From Streptomyces sp. SirexAA-E (GTDB lineage: Bacteria; Actinomycetota; Actinomycetes; Streptomycetales; Streptomycetaceae): a DNA stretch of 64,000 nucleotides. Of the stretch, positions 29,125 to 37,545 are shown piece by piece. The position numbers and the translations under genes are program-made. Position 1 is the stretch's first letter. Each line of letters begins with the position of its first letter. The stretch lies in assembly GCF_000177195.2 (NCBI RefSeq), contig NC_015953.1, positions 3,162,001-3,226,000 on the forward strand, written 5' to 3'. Below the pieces are notes generated by a model. It made no database searches. It was not told the DNA's origin and worked only from the letters and a program-made list of their open reading frames with translations.

Positions 29125-30306
29125 ATGATCCGTTTCGAGCATGTCACCAAGCGCTACGCGGACGGCACCACCGCCGTCGACGACCTTTCCTTCGAGGTCG
29201 CGGAGGGGGAGCTGGTCACGCTCGTCGGACCTTCCGGGTGCGGGAAGACGACCACCATGAAGATGGTGAACCGGCTGATCGAACCGACCGACGGCCGGAT
29301 ATTCCTCGACGGGGACGACATATCCGCCATCGACCCCGTGCAACTCCGCCGCCGTATCGGCTATGTGATCCAGCAGGTCGGTCTCTTTCCGCACAAGACC
29401 GTGCTGGAGAACACCGCGACCGTCCCCCATCTCCTCGGCTGGAAGCGGGGAAAGGGACGTGAGCGCGCCGCCGAACTCCTCGATCTGGTCGGGCTGGATC
29501 CGTCCGTGTACGGCGACCGTTACCCCGAGCAGCTCTCCGGCGGTCAGCGCCAGCGGGTGGGCGTGGCACGGGCGCTGGCCGCCGACCCGCCGGTCCTGCT
29601 GATGGACGAGCCCTTCGGAGCGGTCGACCCCGTCGTGCGGGAGAGACTGCAGAACGAGTTCCTCCGGCTCCAGGCGCGGGTCCGCAAGACCGTGCTGTTC
29701 GTCACGCACGACATCGAGGAGGCCGTCCGCCTCGGTGACCGGATCGCCGTGTACGGGCAGGGCCGTATCGAGCAGTTCGACCCGCCCGCCACCGTGCTCG
29801 GGGCGCCCGCGACGCCCTACGTCGCGGACTTCGTCGGGGCGGACCGCGGTCTGAAGCGGCTCTCGGTCACGCCCGTGGAGGAGAGCGACCTGGACCGGCC
29901 GCCCGTCGTCCACCTCGACGATCCGCTGGCGAAGGCGACCGAGCGGCTGCGCGCCCAGGGGGCTCGCTGGGCGGTCGTGCTCGACGGCGAGGACCAACTG
30001 CACGGCTGGATCCCGGCCCAGGACGCCTCACCGGCGAAGACCGGCGGCACGGTCCGCGAGCACGCCCGGCGCATGGAGGCGTGGCTTCCGCTCGGTGCCC
30101 CGCTCAAGCAGGCCTTCGCCACGATGCTCCAGCACGACGCCGGCTGGATCGCGGTCGTCGACCGGGAGAGCAACGGCCGCTTCCTCGGCGTCCTCACCCC
30201 GGCCCGCCTCCACGAGGCCCTGCGCCGCTCGATCGACGCGGACGCCCAGGACGTGCCGCGCGCCGGGGTCGCGGTGGAGACCGTCGCGTCGGTCGCCGGT
30301 CCCTGA
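29125..30306 (+). CDS. Osmoprotectant ABC transporter ATP-binding protein with CBS pair
   Basis: 393 aa from ATG 29125. Walker A GPSGCGKTT (35-43), signature LSGGQRQRVGVARAL, Walker B VLLMDEPFGAVDP and the switch His in VTHD are intact. The C-terminal 130 residues contain a CBS-like pair (WAVVLDGEDQLHGWI and DAGWIAVVDRESNGRFLGVLTPARL). In OpuA/ProV relatives this pair senses ionic strength or nucleotides. It is transcribed divergently from its permease operon. Its stop directly abuts the stop of the convergent esterase gene. Confidence 0.93.
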   Translation: MIRFEHVTKRYADGTTAVDDLSFEVAEGELVTLVGPSGCGKTTTMKMVNRLIEPTDGRIFLDGDDISAIDPVQLRRRIGYVIQQVGLFPHKTVLENTATVPHLLGWKRGKGRERAAELLDLVGLDPSVYGDRYPEQLSGGQRQRVGVARALAADPPVLLMDEPFGAVDPVVRERLQNEFLRLQARVRKTVLFVTHDIEEAVRLGDRIAVYGQGRIEQFDPPATVLGAPATPYVADFVGADRGLKRLSVTPVEESDLDRPPVVHLDDPLAKATERLRAQGARWAVVLDGEDQLHGWIPAQDASPAKTGGTVREHARRMEAWLPLGAPLKQAFATMLQHDAGWIAVVDRESNGRFLGVLTPARLHEALRRSIDADAQDVPRAGVAVETVASVAGP

Positions 30307-31428
30307 TCAGTCCGCCGTGAGGCGGCCGCTCATCCACTCCAGGGCACCGGGGATCTCACGCCGCCAGGTGTTGAAGTTGTGGCCGCCGCTGTCCAGCACG
30401 ATCGAGGACACCCGTGCGGGCGCCTTCACCCGGTCGATGAAGTCCCGGGTGGCCCGTAGGTTCCCCTCGCCCTTCAGGGACGACGTGACCAGGAAGGACG
30501 AGGCCGCCGGCGTCCGGTGGTCCAGGCTCCACAGCAGGTCGGCGCGGCGGCGGGCCGCACCGTCGCCGTGGAAGAGGTCGCCGGTCGTCGGGTCCTCGGC
30601 GGCCTTGTAGTACGCCGAGAGGCCCGCGCTCGCGGCGAAGCGCTCCGGGTGGTGCAGACCCAGCTTCAGCGCGCAGTAGCCGCCCGTGGAGTTGCCCATG
30701 ACGCCCCAGTTCCGGGCCCGGTCGCCGACCCGGTACGTGCGGGCGACCGCCTTCGGCAGGTCCTCGGCGAAGAAGGTCTCCGTCTGCGGGCCGCCCTTGA
30801 TGTCCACGCACTCGGTGTCCCGGGGCGGCGCCACGGTCGGCCGCAGCATCACCAGGATCATCGGCTGTGCAGTCCCCGCCCGCACCCGTTCCTGGGCGGT
30901 ACGCGGGTAGCGCAACCCCTTGATCAGGTTCTCGGCCGTCCCGGGGTACCCGGTGAGCACGACGACCGCGGGGAACGTCCGCCGGGCGTACGCCGGCTGG
31001 AAGTACTCCGGGGGCAGATAGACGTAGGCCGGGCTGTCGATACCCGAGACACTCCCGGACACCGCGACCTTGTCGATCCGGCCCACCGCCGACGGCCGGC
31101 TGCCGCCCGGGACGTCCGGCCGCAGTGCTCCGGTGCGCACCACGCCCTGGGACGCGCCCGTCGCCGCACTGTGGTCGACGACGGTTCCCAGCTCCTGCTG
31201 ACGGCCCCACAGATCGGCCCAGGAGCCGTAGAAGAGGAAGGAGTGGTTGGCGAGCAGGGCGACCGAGACGAACACCAGGAGCTGGGTCGCCAGCAGCAGT
31301 CCGACCCGCCCGGCCACGGCGGCGGCGCTCCGGGCGGCCAGCCTCGGCCAGAGCCAGATGGTGACGGCGAACAGTCCGACGGCCAGTGAGACCGCCACCG
31401 CCAGAACCGCGTTACTGGTGAGACCCAT
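30307..31428 (-). CDS. Membrane-anchored alpha/beta-hydrolase esterase (antigen 85/EstD-like)
   Basis: 373 aa. Two N-terminal transmembrane helices (about 7-28 and 41-62) anchor an extracytoplasmic hydrolase domain (about 120-373). The nucleophile elbow is GNSTGGY (Ser near 243), and the probable catalytic His lies in DSGGHNFNTW near 353. The fold resembles mycolyltransferase-like esterases. The natural substrate is unknown. It is divergent from mprF, and the shared gap contains a SigE-type promoter facing mprF. Confidence 0.85.
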   Translation of the reverse strand: MGLTSNAVLAVAVSLAVGLFAVTIWLWPRLAARSAAAVAGRVGLLLATQLLVFVSVALLANHSFLFYGSWADLWGRQQELGTVVDHSAATGASQGVVRTGALRPDVPGGSRPSAVGRIDKVAVSGSVSGIDSPAYVYLPPEYFQPAYARRTFPAVVVLTGYPGTAENLIKGLRYPRTAQERVRAGTAQPMILVMLRPTVAPPRDTECVDIKGGPQTETFFAEDLPKAVARTYRVGDRARNWGVMGNSTGGYCALKLGLHHPERFAASAGLSAYYKAAEDPTTGDLFHGDGAARRRADLLWSLDHRTPAASSFLVTSSLKGEGNLRATRDFIDRVKAPARVSSIVLDSGGHNFNTWRREIPGALEWMSGRLTAD

Positions 31429-31474
31429 GGGTGCGAATGAGCTTTCTGTGTGCGAAATTTCCGGACAGCGGATG

Positions 31475-31500
31475 AACCCGCTCCGCGAATACCTCGTCCT
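31475..31500 (+). promoter_or_regulatory. SigE-type ECF promoter of mprF
   Basis: AAC at 31475-31477 and CGTCCT at 31495-31500 are separated by 17 nt, fitting the Streptomyces SigE pattern AAC-N16/17-CGTC. Transcription would start near 31506, about 60 nt before the mprF ATG. An envelope-stress sigma factor controlling a membrane-lipid lysinylation gene is biologically coherent, and my recollection is that the S. coelicolor orthologue is in the SigE regulon. Confidence 0.7.
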
Positions 31501-31568
31501 AAAGGGCGCACATCGTCCGTGGGGCTTCGACCGACGGACCCAAGATCTCTCGCGGAGCCACAGAAGCG

Positions 31569-33404
31569 ATGTCTGTCACGGTAGATAGGGATAAGTCAGG
31601 AATGGTTCCGTCCGAGGGCCTGCGGCGCAGGATCCTCCGCGGGCCCCGGCCCGACGCGGTCCCGTCCCTGGTCGGAAGCGCCTGCGCGGCCGTCGGACTG
31701 ATCGACGTCGCCGCCGGGGTCTTCCCACGCTTCCGGCACAGCCGGATGCACACCTTCGCCGAGGTGCTCCCGGGCGCGCTCGGGCCCTTCGCCGCGGCGC
31801 TGTCGCTCAGCTCCGGCGTACTGCTGCTCCTGCTGGCCCACGGCATCAAGCGGCGCAAGCGGCGGGCCTGGCGGGCCGCCGTCGTGCTGCTGCCCGCGGG
31901 CGCCGTGGCGCAGTTCGCCTACCGCCACTCCGTCCTCGGCGTGCTGCTCTCCCTCGCGCTCTGCTTCCTGCTGGTACGCCACCGGGCCGAGTTCGCCGCG
32001 CTCCCGGACCCGCGGAGCCGCTGGCGCGCCCTGGCCAACTTCGTCCTCCTCGGCGCCGGGTCGCTCGCCCTGGGCCTCGTCGTCGTCAGCGTGCACCCCG
32101 GCCGGGTCGTGGGCGACCCCTCCATCGCCGACCGGCTCCAGCACGTGCTGTACGGCCTGCTGGGCCTGGAGGGGCCCGTGGAGTACACCGGGCCGACCTC
32201 GTGGACGGTGGCGTACTCACTGGGCTCCCTCGGCCTGCTGACGGCCGTCACCACGGTCTACTTCGCCTTCCGGCCCGAGCACCCGGCCGCCCGGCTCGAC
32301 GAGGACGACGAGGGTCGGCTGCGGGCCCTGCTGGAGCGGCACGGCAGCCGCGACTCCCTGGGGTACTTCGCGCTCCGCCGCGACAAGAGCGTGGTCTTCT
32401 CGCCCAGCGGCAAGGCCGCGGTCTGCTACCGCGTGGTGTCCGGCGTGATGCTCGCCGGCGGTGACCCGATCGGTGACGTGGAGGCGTGGCCGGGTGCCAT
32501 CGAACGCTTCATGGACGAGGCCCGCTCGCACTCCTGGACCCCGGCGGTGATGGGCTGCAGCGAGACCGGCGGCGAGGTGTGGACCCGCGAGACGGGCCTG
32601 ACCGCGCTGGAGATCGGTGACGAGGCGGTGGTGGACGTGGCGGATTTCTCCCTCGCCGGACGCGCGATGCGCAACGTGCGCCAGATGGTGAAGCGCATCG
32701 AACGTAACGGCTACGAGACCCGCGTCCGGCGTGTCCGCGACATCGGCCCCACCGAGCTGGACCGCATCCGCCGGGCGGCCGCCGACTGGCGCGGCACCGA
32801 CACCGAGCGCGGCTTCTCCATGGCGCTCGGCCGGCTCGGCGACCCGGCCGACGGCGACTGCGTCGTCGCCACCGCCCATCTGCCCGGAGCGGGCGACGAC
32901 GCGTCCCCGTACGGCGACCTGAAGGCGGTGCTCCACTTCGTGCCCTGGGGCGAGGACGGGCTCTCGCTGGAGCTGATGCGGCGCGACCGGTCGGCCGACC
33001 CCGGGATGAACGAGCTCCTGATCGTCGCCTCCCTGCAGGCCGCCCCCCGGCTCTCGGTCGCCCAGGTGTCACTGAACTTCGCCATGTTCCGCTCCGCCCT
33101 CGCCCGGGGCGAACGCCTGGGGGCGGGCCCGGTGCTGCGTTGCTGGCGCGGGCTGCTGATCTTCCTCTCGCGCTGGTTCCAGATCGAGTCGCTGTACAAG
33201 TTCAACGCCAAGTTCCGGCCCCGCTGGGAGCCCCGTTTCGTGGTCTTCCGTACGGCCCGTGAACTGCCCCGGATCGGCTTCGCCGCCCTCCAGGCGGAGG
33301 GATTCGTGAACCTCGTCCCGCCTCGCCCCTTCCGCCCCCGGCACCCCCGCCCCTGCGGCCACCGCACCGACCATCCGGGCGAGCAGGGAGTCCGCGCGGC
33401 CTGA
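31569..33404 (+). CDS. mprF: MprF-like phosphatidylglycerol lysyltransferase (bifunctional membrane protein)
   Basis: 611 aa. The N-terminal half (about 30-235) holds about six transmembrane segments. The C-terminal half is the DUF2156/LPG-synthase domain of tandem GNAT folds (SLGYFALRRDKSVVFSPSGKA, GFSMALGRLGD, ELLIVASLQAAPRL, YKFNAKFRPRWEPRF). The family transfers an amino acid from aminoacyl-tRNA to phosphatidylglycerol and moves the product outward, lowering surface charge and sensitivity to cationic peptides. The last 40 residues are Pro/Arg/His-rich and variable. The gene has a SigE-type promoter. Confidence 0.88.
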   Translation: MSVTVDRDKSGMVPSEGLRRRILRGPRPDAVPSLVGSACAAVGLIDVAAGVFPRFRHSRMHTFAEVLPGALGPFAAALSLSSGVLLLLLAHGIKRRKRRAWRAAVVLLPAGAVAQFAYRHSVLGVLLSLALCFLLVRHRAEFAALPDPRSRWRALANFVLLGAGSLALGLVVVSVHPGRVVGDPSIADRLQHVLYGLLGLEGPVEYTGPTSWTVAYSLGSLGLLTAVTTVYFAFRPEHPAARLDEDDEGRLRALLERHGSRDSLGYFALRRDKSVVFSPSGKAAVCYRVVSGVMLAGGDPIGDVEAWPGAIERFMDEARSHSWTPAVMGCSETGGEVWTRETGLTALEIGDEAVVDVADFSLAGRAMRNVRQMVKRIERNGYETRVRRVRDIGPTELDRIRRAAADWRGTDTERGFSMALGRLGDPADGDCVVATAHLPGAGDDASPYGDLKAVLHFVPWGEDGLSLELMRRDRSADPGMNELLIVASLQAAPRLSVAQVSLNFAMFRSALARGERLGAGPVLRCWRGLLIFLSRWFQIESLYKFNAKFRPRWEPRFVVFRTARELPRIGFAALQAEGFVNLVPPRPFRPRHPRPCGHRTDHPGEQGVRAA

Positions 33405-33412
33405 CCCCTCTG

Positions 33413-33587
33413 GGGCGTGTTCCGAAAGTCCCGCCTGCCCGGCGACGCCTGGCCCGCACGCTCGCGACGTTGTCGGGATCACCCCGGTACATCCAGTACC
33501 GGGGCGGCCCTCCGCCGTGCGATCGCACGCACCGGACGCCGCCGGACCCGCCCTCCGGGCGGACCGCGCCACTCCCGGAACACGCCC
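33413..33587. repeat. MITE-like hairpin element between mprF and folP
   Basis: The 175-nt segment is bounded by perfect 12-nt inverted ends, GGGCGTGTTCCG (33413-33424) and CGGAACACGCCC (33576-33587), with weaker extension inward. Inside are a 9-bp hairpin (33482-33490 with 33496-33504, loop ATCCA) and the 12-nt palindrome GTGCGATCGCAC (33517-33528). No reading frame is credible. From memory very similar intergenic blocks recur in Streptomyces chromosomes. It fills almost the whole gap and ends exactly at the folP -10 region. Confidence 0.65.
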
Positions 33588-33593
33588 TAGGCT
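33588..33593 (+). promoter_or_regulatory. Likely -10 box of a leaderless folP message
   Basis: TAGGCT ends 6 nt before the folP ATG and no ribosome-binding site is present, the pattern of leaderless Streptomyces transcripts. The -35 region would lie inside the right end of the MITE-like element. Confidence 0.5.
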
Positions 33594-33599
33594 GGCCCC

Positions 33600-34460
33600 A
33601 TGAGTACGTTGCGAGGACGGGGCACGGTGCGGGGTCTGCCGGAGTGGGACCGCTGCGCGGTCATGGGTGTCGTCAATGTGACGCCCGACTCCTTCTCCGA
33701 CGGCGGTCACTGGTTCGACACCACGGCGGCGATCAAGCACGGCCTCGAACTGGTGGCCGAGGGCGCGGACCTGATCGACGTGGGCGGCGAGTCGACCCGA
33801 CCCGGTGCCAGCCGGGTGGACGCCTCGGAGGAGCTGCGCCGGGTGATCCCCGTCGTGCGGGGGCTGGCCTCCGAGGGTGTCACCCTCTCCGTGGACACCA
33901 TGCGCGCCCAGGTCGCCGAACAGGCGGTCGCCGCCGGGGCCACCCTGGTCAACGACGTGAGCGGCGGCCTCGCGGATCCGGACATGCTCCGGGTCGTCGC
34001 CGCCGCCGATGTGCCGTTCGTCGTCATGCACTGGCGCGGTTTCAGCGAGTCGATGAACAGCCGAGCGGTCTACGGAGACGTCGTCTCCGAGGTGGTCGGC
34101 GAGCTCCGCGACCGTATGGACGCCGTGGTCGGGAGCGGAGTGGCCCCGGAGAACCTGGTGATCGACCCGGGTCTCGGCTTCGCCAAGAACGCCGCCCAGG
34201 ACCTCGCCCTGGTCGCCCACCTGGACCGGCTGCGTGCCCTCGGCCGGCCCCTGCTCGTCGCCGCCTCCCGCAAACGGTTCCTCGGGCACGTGCTCGCCGG
34301 TGCGGACGGCACCCCTCCCCCGGCCCGCGAACGCGACGCGGCGACCGCCGCGCTCTCCGCCCTCTCGGCGAACGCCGGGGCGTGGGCGGTCCGGGTCCAC
34401 GCGGTACGCGCCACCGCGGACGCCGTGCGGGTCGTCCGCGCCGTCGAGGGAGCCGCATGA
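33600..34460 (+). CDS. folP: Dihydropteroate synthase
   Basis: 286 aa. The two family signatures VMGVVNVTPDSFSDGG (near 22) and the DVGGESTRPGA loop (near 60) are intact. DVSGG, VMHWRG and the substrate-binding KRFLG are also present. It joins p-aminobenzoate to the pterin pyrophosphate made by FolK and is the sulfonamide target. ATG 33600 has no ribosome site, so a leaderless start is likely. Its stop overlaps the next gene by ATGA. It heads the folate group folP-(NTF2)-folB-folK. Confidence 0.95.
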   Translation: MSTLRGRGTVRGLPEWDRCAVMGVVNVTPDSFSDGGHWFDTTAAIKHGLELVAEGADLIDVGGESTRPGASRVDASEELRRVIPVVRGLASEGVTLSVDTMRAQVAEQAVAAGATLVNDVSGGLADPDMLRVVAAADVPFVVMHWRGFSESMNSRAVYGDVVSEVVGELRDRMDAVVGSGVAPENLVIDPGLGFAKNAAQDLALVAHLDRLRALGRPLLVAASRKRFLGHVLAGADGTPPPARERDAATAALSALSANAGAWAVRVHAVRATADAVRVVRAVEGAA

Positions 34461-34942
34461 GCGCGCCGCGCGACGACCACGAGGCGGCCGCCGCCGACAT
34501 CCGGGCCGTCGAGGACGCCAACACCGCCTTCTACGAGGCCGTCGAGCGCGGTGACATCGACGCCCTCTCGGCTCTCTGGCTGCCTGGGGAGGACCTGACG
34601 GTCTCCTGTGTCCACCCCGGCTGGCCGGTGCTCTCGGGCCGGGGCGAGGTCCTGCGCAGCTATGCGCTGATCATGGCGAACACGGAGTACATCCAGTTCT
34701 TCCTGACCGACGTCCAGATCGCCATGACCGGTGACACCGCGCTGGTGACCTGCACCGAGAACATCCTCAGCGGGGGCCCGGCCGAGGAAGGCAACGCGCT
34801 CGGCCCCCTCGTCGGCCAGCTCGTCGTGGCCTCCAACGTGTTCCGGCACACACCGGACGGCTGGAAGCTCTGGTCGCACCACGGCTCCCCCGTCCTTGCC
34901 GAGTCCGGCGAGGACGACGACGAGGAGGAGTCGCCCTCCTGA
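34457..34942 (+). CDS. NTF2-like/SnoaL-fold (DUF4440-type) protein
   Basis: 161 aa from ATG 34457, coupled to the folP stop. A cone-shaped NTF2 fold is indicated by the N-terminal helix ANTAFYEAVERGDIDALSALW, then DVQIAMTGDTALVTCTEN and the strand SNVFRHTPDGWKLWSHHGSPV, where the paired His and Trp are typical of this group. An acidic tail (EDDDEEES) ends it. The family includes ketosteroid isomerase-like enzymes and ligand-binding proteins. Why it sits inside a folate operon is unknown. Confidence 0.85.
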   Translation: MSAPRDDHEAAAADIRAVEDANTAFYEAVERGDIDALSALWLPGEDLTVSCVHPGWPVLSGRGEVLRSYALIMANTEYIQFFLTDVQIAMTGDTALVTCTENILSGGPAEEGNALGPLVGQLVVASNVFRHTPDGWKLWSHHGSPVLAESGEDDDEEESPS

Positions 34943-35134
34943 GCGGTCCGTCGAGCCCCTGGGGATTGAGGGCCCGGATCACCGGGTATGCGCGCCTACC
35001 GGCCCGTCCGGGCCGGTCCGCGTCCCCCCACTCGTCGGTTCTGTCGGTGCCCGCGGGTAGATTCGAAAGAAGGCACCCCACCGCCCGCACGCGGACGGGT
35101 GTCACCGGAGACGACAACAGCAGGAGTGATTCGC

Positions 35135-35494
35135 GTGGATCGTGTCGCGCTGCGCGGCCTCAAGGCCCGTGGGCACCACGGTGTCTTCCCCAGGGAGCGG
35201 GAAGAGGGCCAGACCTTCATCGTGGACCTGGTGCTCGGCCTCGACACCCGCCCCGCGGCAGCCGCGGACGACCTGACGAAGACCGTGCACTACGGCGTGG
35301 TCGCGGAAGAAGTCGTCGCCGTCGTCCAGGGAGAACCGGTCGACCTGATCGAGACCCTCGCGGAACGCATCGCGCAGCAGTGCCTCAAGCACGAAGGCGT
35401 CGAGGAGGTCGAGGTCGTCGTCCACAAGCCGGACGCCCCGATCACCGTCCCGTTCGACGACGTGACCATCACCATCACCCGGAGCCGAGTATGA
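35135..35494 (+). CDS. folB: Dihydroneopterin aldolase
   Basis: 119 aa from GTG 35135 with CAGGAG 8 nt upstream. A longer frame from 34988 crosses a hairpin and is not supported. The tunnelling-fold features are complete: LKARGHHGVFPREREEGQTFIVDLVL, the catalytic Glu in that block, HYGVVAEEV, LIETLAERIA and the final KPDAPI with its conserved Lys. It converts dihydroneopterin to hydroxymethyldihydropterin plus glycolaldehyde. Its stop overlaps the folK start. The 192-nt gap before it contains a 9-bp hairpin (34998-35017). Confidence 0.94.
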   Translation: MDRVALRGLKARGHHGVFPREREEGQTFIVDLVLGLDTRPAAAADDLTKTVHYGVVAEEVVAVVQGEPVDLIETLAERIAQQCLKHEGVEEVEVVVHKPDAPITVPFDDVTITITRSRV

Positions 35495-36102
35495 CCGCGT
35501 TTTCCACCGAGGGGCAGAGCGACCCGACCGTCCAGCCGGTTCCCGCCGCAGTCGTCGAGCAGGTGGACGCGGCGGACGTCACCCTCTCGAACCCCAAACG
35601 GGCCGTGATCGCCCTCGGCTCGAACCTCGGCAACCGCCTGGAGACCCTCCAGGGCGCCATCGACGCCCTGGAGGACACCCCCGGGCTGCGGGTCAAGGCC
35701 GTCTCCCCGGTGTACGAGACGGAGCCCTGGGGCGTCGACCCGGGCTCCCAGCCGTCGTACTTCAACGCGGTGATCGTCGTGAAGACGACCCTGCCGCCGT
35801 CCTCCCTGCTGGAACGCGGCCAGGCCATCGAGGAGGCCTTCGAGCGGGTCCGCGAGGAGCGCTGGGGCCCCAGGACCCTCGACGTCGACATCGTGTCGTA
35901 CGCCGACGTGGTCTCCGACGACCCGCTGCTGACCCTTCCGCACCCGCGCGCCCACGAGCGCGCCTTCGTCCTCGCCCCCTGGCACGACGTGGAGCCCGAG
36001 GCCCAGCTGCCCGGCTCCGGCACGGTCGCCGACCTGCTGGCCGGCGTCGGCAGCGACGGGGTGCTTCCCCGGGCCGACCTGGAACTCCGCCTGCCCGAGT
36101 AG
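35491..36102 (+). CDS. folK: 2-amino-4-hydroxy-6-hydroxymethyldihydropteridine pyrophosphokinase
   Basis: 203 aa, ATGA-coupled to folB. The HPPK core (about 38-195) shows AVIALGSNLGNRLETL, PVYETEPWG, FNAVIVV and the RWGPRTLDVDIVSY signature with the Mg-binding Asp pair. An N-terminal extension of about 37 residues relative to E. coli FolK is polar and probably disordered. It activates the pterin for FolP. An ATP-dependent cytoplasmic enzyme. Confidence 0.94.
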   Translation: MTAFSTEGQSDPTVQPVPAAVVEQVDAADVTLSNPKRAVIALGSNLGNRLETLQGAIDALEDTPGLRVKAVSPVYETEPWGVDPGSQPSYFNAVIVVKTTLPPSSLLERGQAIEEAFERVREERWGPRTLDVDIVSYADVVSDDPLLTLPHPRAHERAFVLAPWHDVEPEAQLPGSGTVADLLAGVGSDGVLPRADLELRLPE

Positions 36103-36215
36103 TCGTTAGGCTCAAGGGCACACGACTCGGGTACGCGGAGACCCGGGTACTGACGACACGGGCACCGTCCGGCACGGCGGCACCCGACACGGCACGGCGA
36201 AGGGCGGCACTCTCG

Positions 36216-36698
36216 GTGAAGCAACTACGGCTCGGGCTGCTGGCCGGACTCCTCGCCGGAGCCGGCGTGCTGTCCTGGGCGGGCGCCCGTCTCTGGGACT
36301 CCCTGGGGACCCTGCCGAGCGTGCCCCTCGCCGCACCCGTCGTGCTCGCCGCGATCGCCGTCGTCCTGCTCGCCACGGCCCTGTCGATACGGTCACGGCT
36401 GCGCGCCCAGCGGGAGCGCAGGCCGGGGGCCAAGGGCGTCGAGCCGCTGATGGCCGCCCGTGCGGTGGTCTTCGGCCAGGCGAGCGCGCTCGTCGCGTCG
36501 CTGGTGGCGGGGATGTACGGCGGCGTCTGCGTCTTCATGCTCAGCTACCTGGACATCCCGCCCCGGCGGGACCAGGCGATCTACTCGGGCGCGGCGGTCG
36601 TGGCCGGCATCGCGGTCGTCGCCGCCGCCGTCTTCCTGGAGCGTGTCTGCAGGCTCCCCGAGGACGGCGACGACAACGGCAGCACCGCCGCCGCCTGA
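36216..36698 (+). CDS. DUF3180-family membrane protein
   Basis: 160 aa from GTG 36216. Four transmembrane helices at about 6-26, 39-58, 88-109 and 123-141, with an Arg-rich cytoplasmic loop between helices 2 and 3. The family is restricted to actinobacteria and regularly follows folK, yet has no known role in folate synthesis. No active-site residues are evident. Confidence 0.85.
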   Translation: MKQLRLGLLAGLLAGAGVLSWAGARLWDSLGTLPSVPLAAPVVLAAIAVVLLATALSIRSRLRAQRERRPGAKGVEPLMAARAVVFGQASALVASLVAGMYGGVCVFMLSYLDIPPRRDQAIYSGAAVVAGIAVVAAAVFLERVCRLPEDGDDNGSTAAA

Positions 36699-36754
36699 CC
36701 CGGGCTCATCCCGCCCCGAGCCCGCTCGGCGCGGGCGGCGCGGGCGGCTCCGGT

Positions 36755-37360
36755 TCAGCGCGCCATGATGAGGCTCATCGCCTCCGCACGGGTGGCAGGG
36801 TCGCGCAGCTGGCCCCGGACGGCCGAGGTGAGCGTCTTCGCCCCGGGCTTGCGGATACCGCGCATCGACATGCACATGTGCTCGCACTCCACGACCACGA
36901 TGACCCCGCGCGGCTCCAGGATGGACATCAATGACTCGGCGACCTGCGTGGTCAGCCGCTCCTGGACCTGGGGCCGCCGGGCGTAGACATCGACCAGCCG
37001 GGCCAGCTTCGACAGTCCCGTGATCTTGCCACTGGTGGCCGGGATGTACCCGACGTGCGCGACGCCGCGGAACGGCACCAGGTGGTGCTCGCAGGTGCTG
37101 AACACCTCGATGTCCTTGACCAGCACCATCTCGTCGTGGCCGAGGTCGAAGGTCGTCGTCAGGACGTCCTCGGGTTCCTGGTGGAGACCCGCGAATATCT
37201 CCTTGTAGGCCCGCGCCACCCGCCCCGGCGTCTCCCGCAGCCCCTCACGGTCCGGGTCCTCCCCGACCGCGATGAGGAGCTCCCGTACGGCGGCCTCGGC
37301 CCGCTTCTCGTCGAAAACGCCGATCGAGCCCTGCCCGTCGAGCGTCACGGGATCGGTCAT
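36755..37360 (-). CDS. folE: GTP cyclohydrolase I
   Basis: 201 aa. Zinc ligands are visible in [10 protein letters not shown] (Cys and His) and in [13 protein letters not shown] (Cys). The [21 protein letters not shown] and [13 protein letters not shown] signatures complete the family. It opens GTP to dihydroneopterin triphosphate, the first pterin step. It is the last gene of the minus-strand group tilS-hpt-ftsH-folE, facing the folP-folB-folK group, so the pathway is split over two convergent units. Confidence 0.96.
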   Translation of the reverse strand: MTDPVTLDGQGSIGVFDEKRAEAAVRELLIAVGEDPDREGLRETPGRVARAYKEIFAGLHQEPEDVLTTTFDLGHDEMVLVKDIEVFSTCEHHLVPFRGVAHVGYIPATSGKITGLSKLARLVDVYARRPQVQERLTTQVAESLMSILEPRGVIVVVECEHMCMSMRGIRKPGAKTLTSAVRGQLRDPATRAEAMSLIMAR

Positions 37361-37447
37361 CTGTGCCTCGTTCCTCTGTGCTGTCGCATGCGCGGGCCCG
37401 CCAGGACATCACGGAAAACGGCAGGCATCGCGCGCAGGCATACCGAA

Positions 37448-37488
37448 ATGCCGCGCCCCCACAGGCTAGAACCTGGGGGGCGCGGCAT
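37448..37488 (-). terminator. Hairpin between ftsH and folE
   Basis: ATGCCGCGCCCCC (37448-37460) pairs with GGGGGCGCGGCAT (37476-37488), a 13-bp stem with a 15-nt loop. It lies 58 nt after the ftsH stop and 88 nt before the folE start on the same strand, so it probably limits read-through from ftsH into folE. A second, imperfect hairpin lies at about 37498-37535. Confidence 0.7.
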
Positions 37489-37545
37489 CCATTCCGGACC
37501 CGGTGGTGCACCCGTGACGGGTGCCACACCGGACCGGGCCGGTGA

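Noticed and set aside
35000..35134. Longer FolB start near 34988
   Set aside because: It would add about 49 residues of Arg/Pro-rich sequence, cross a hairpin and ignore the good ribosome site before GTG 35135.
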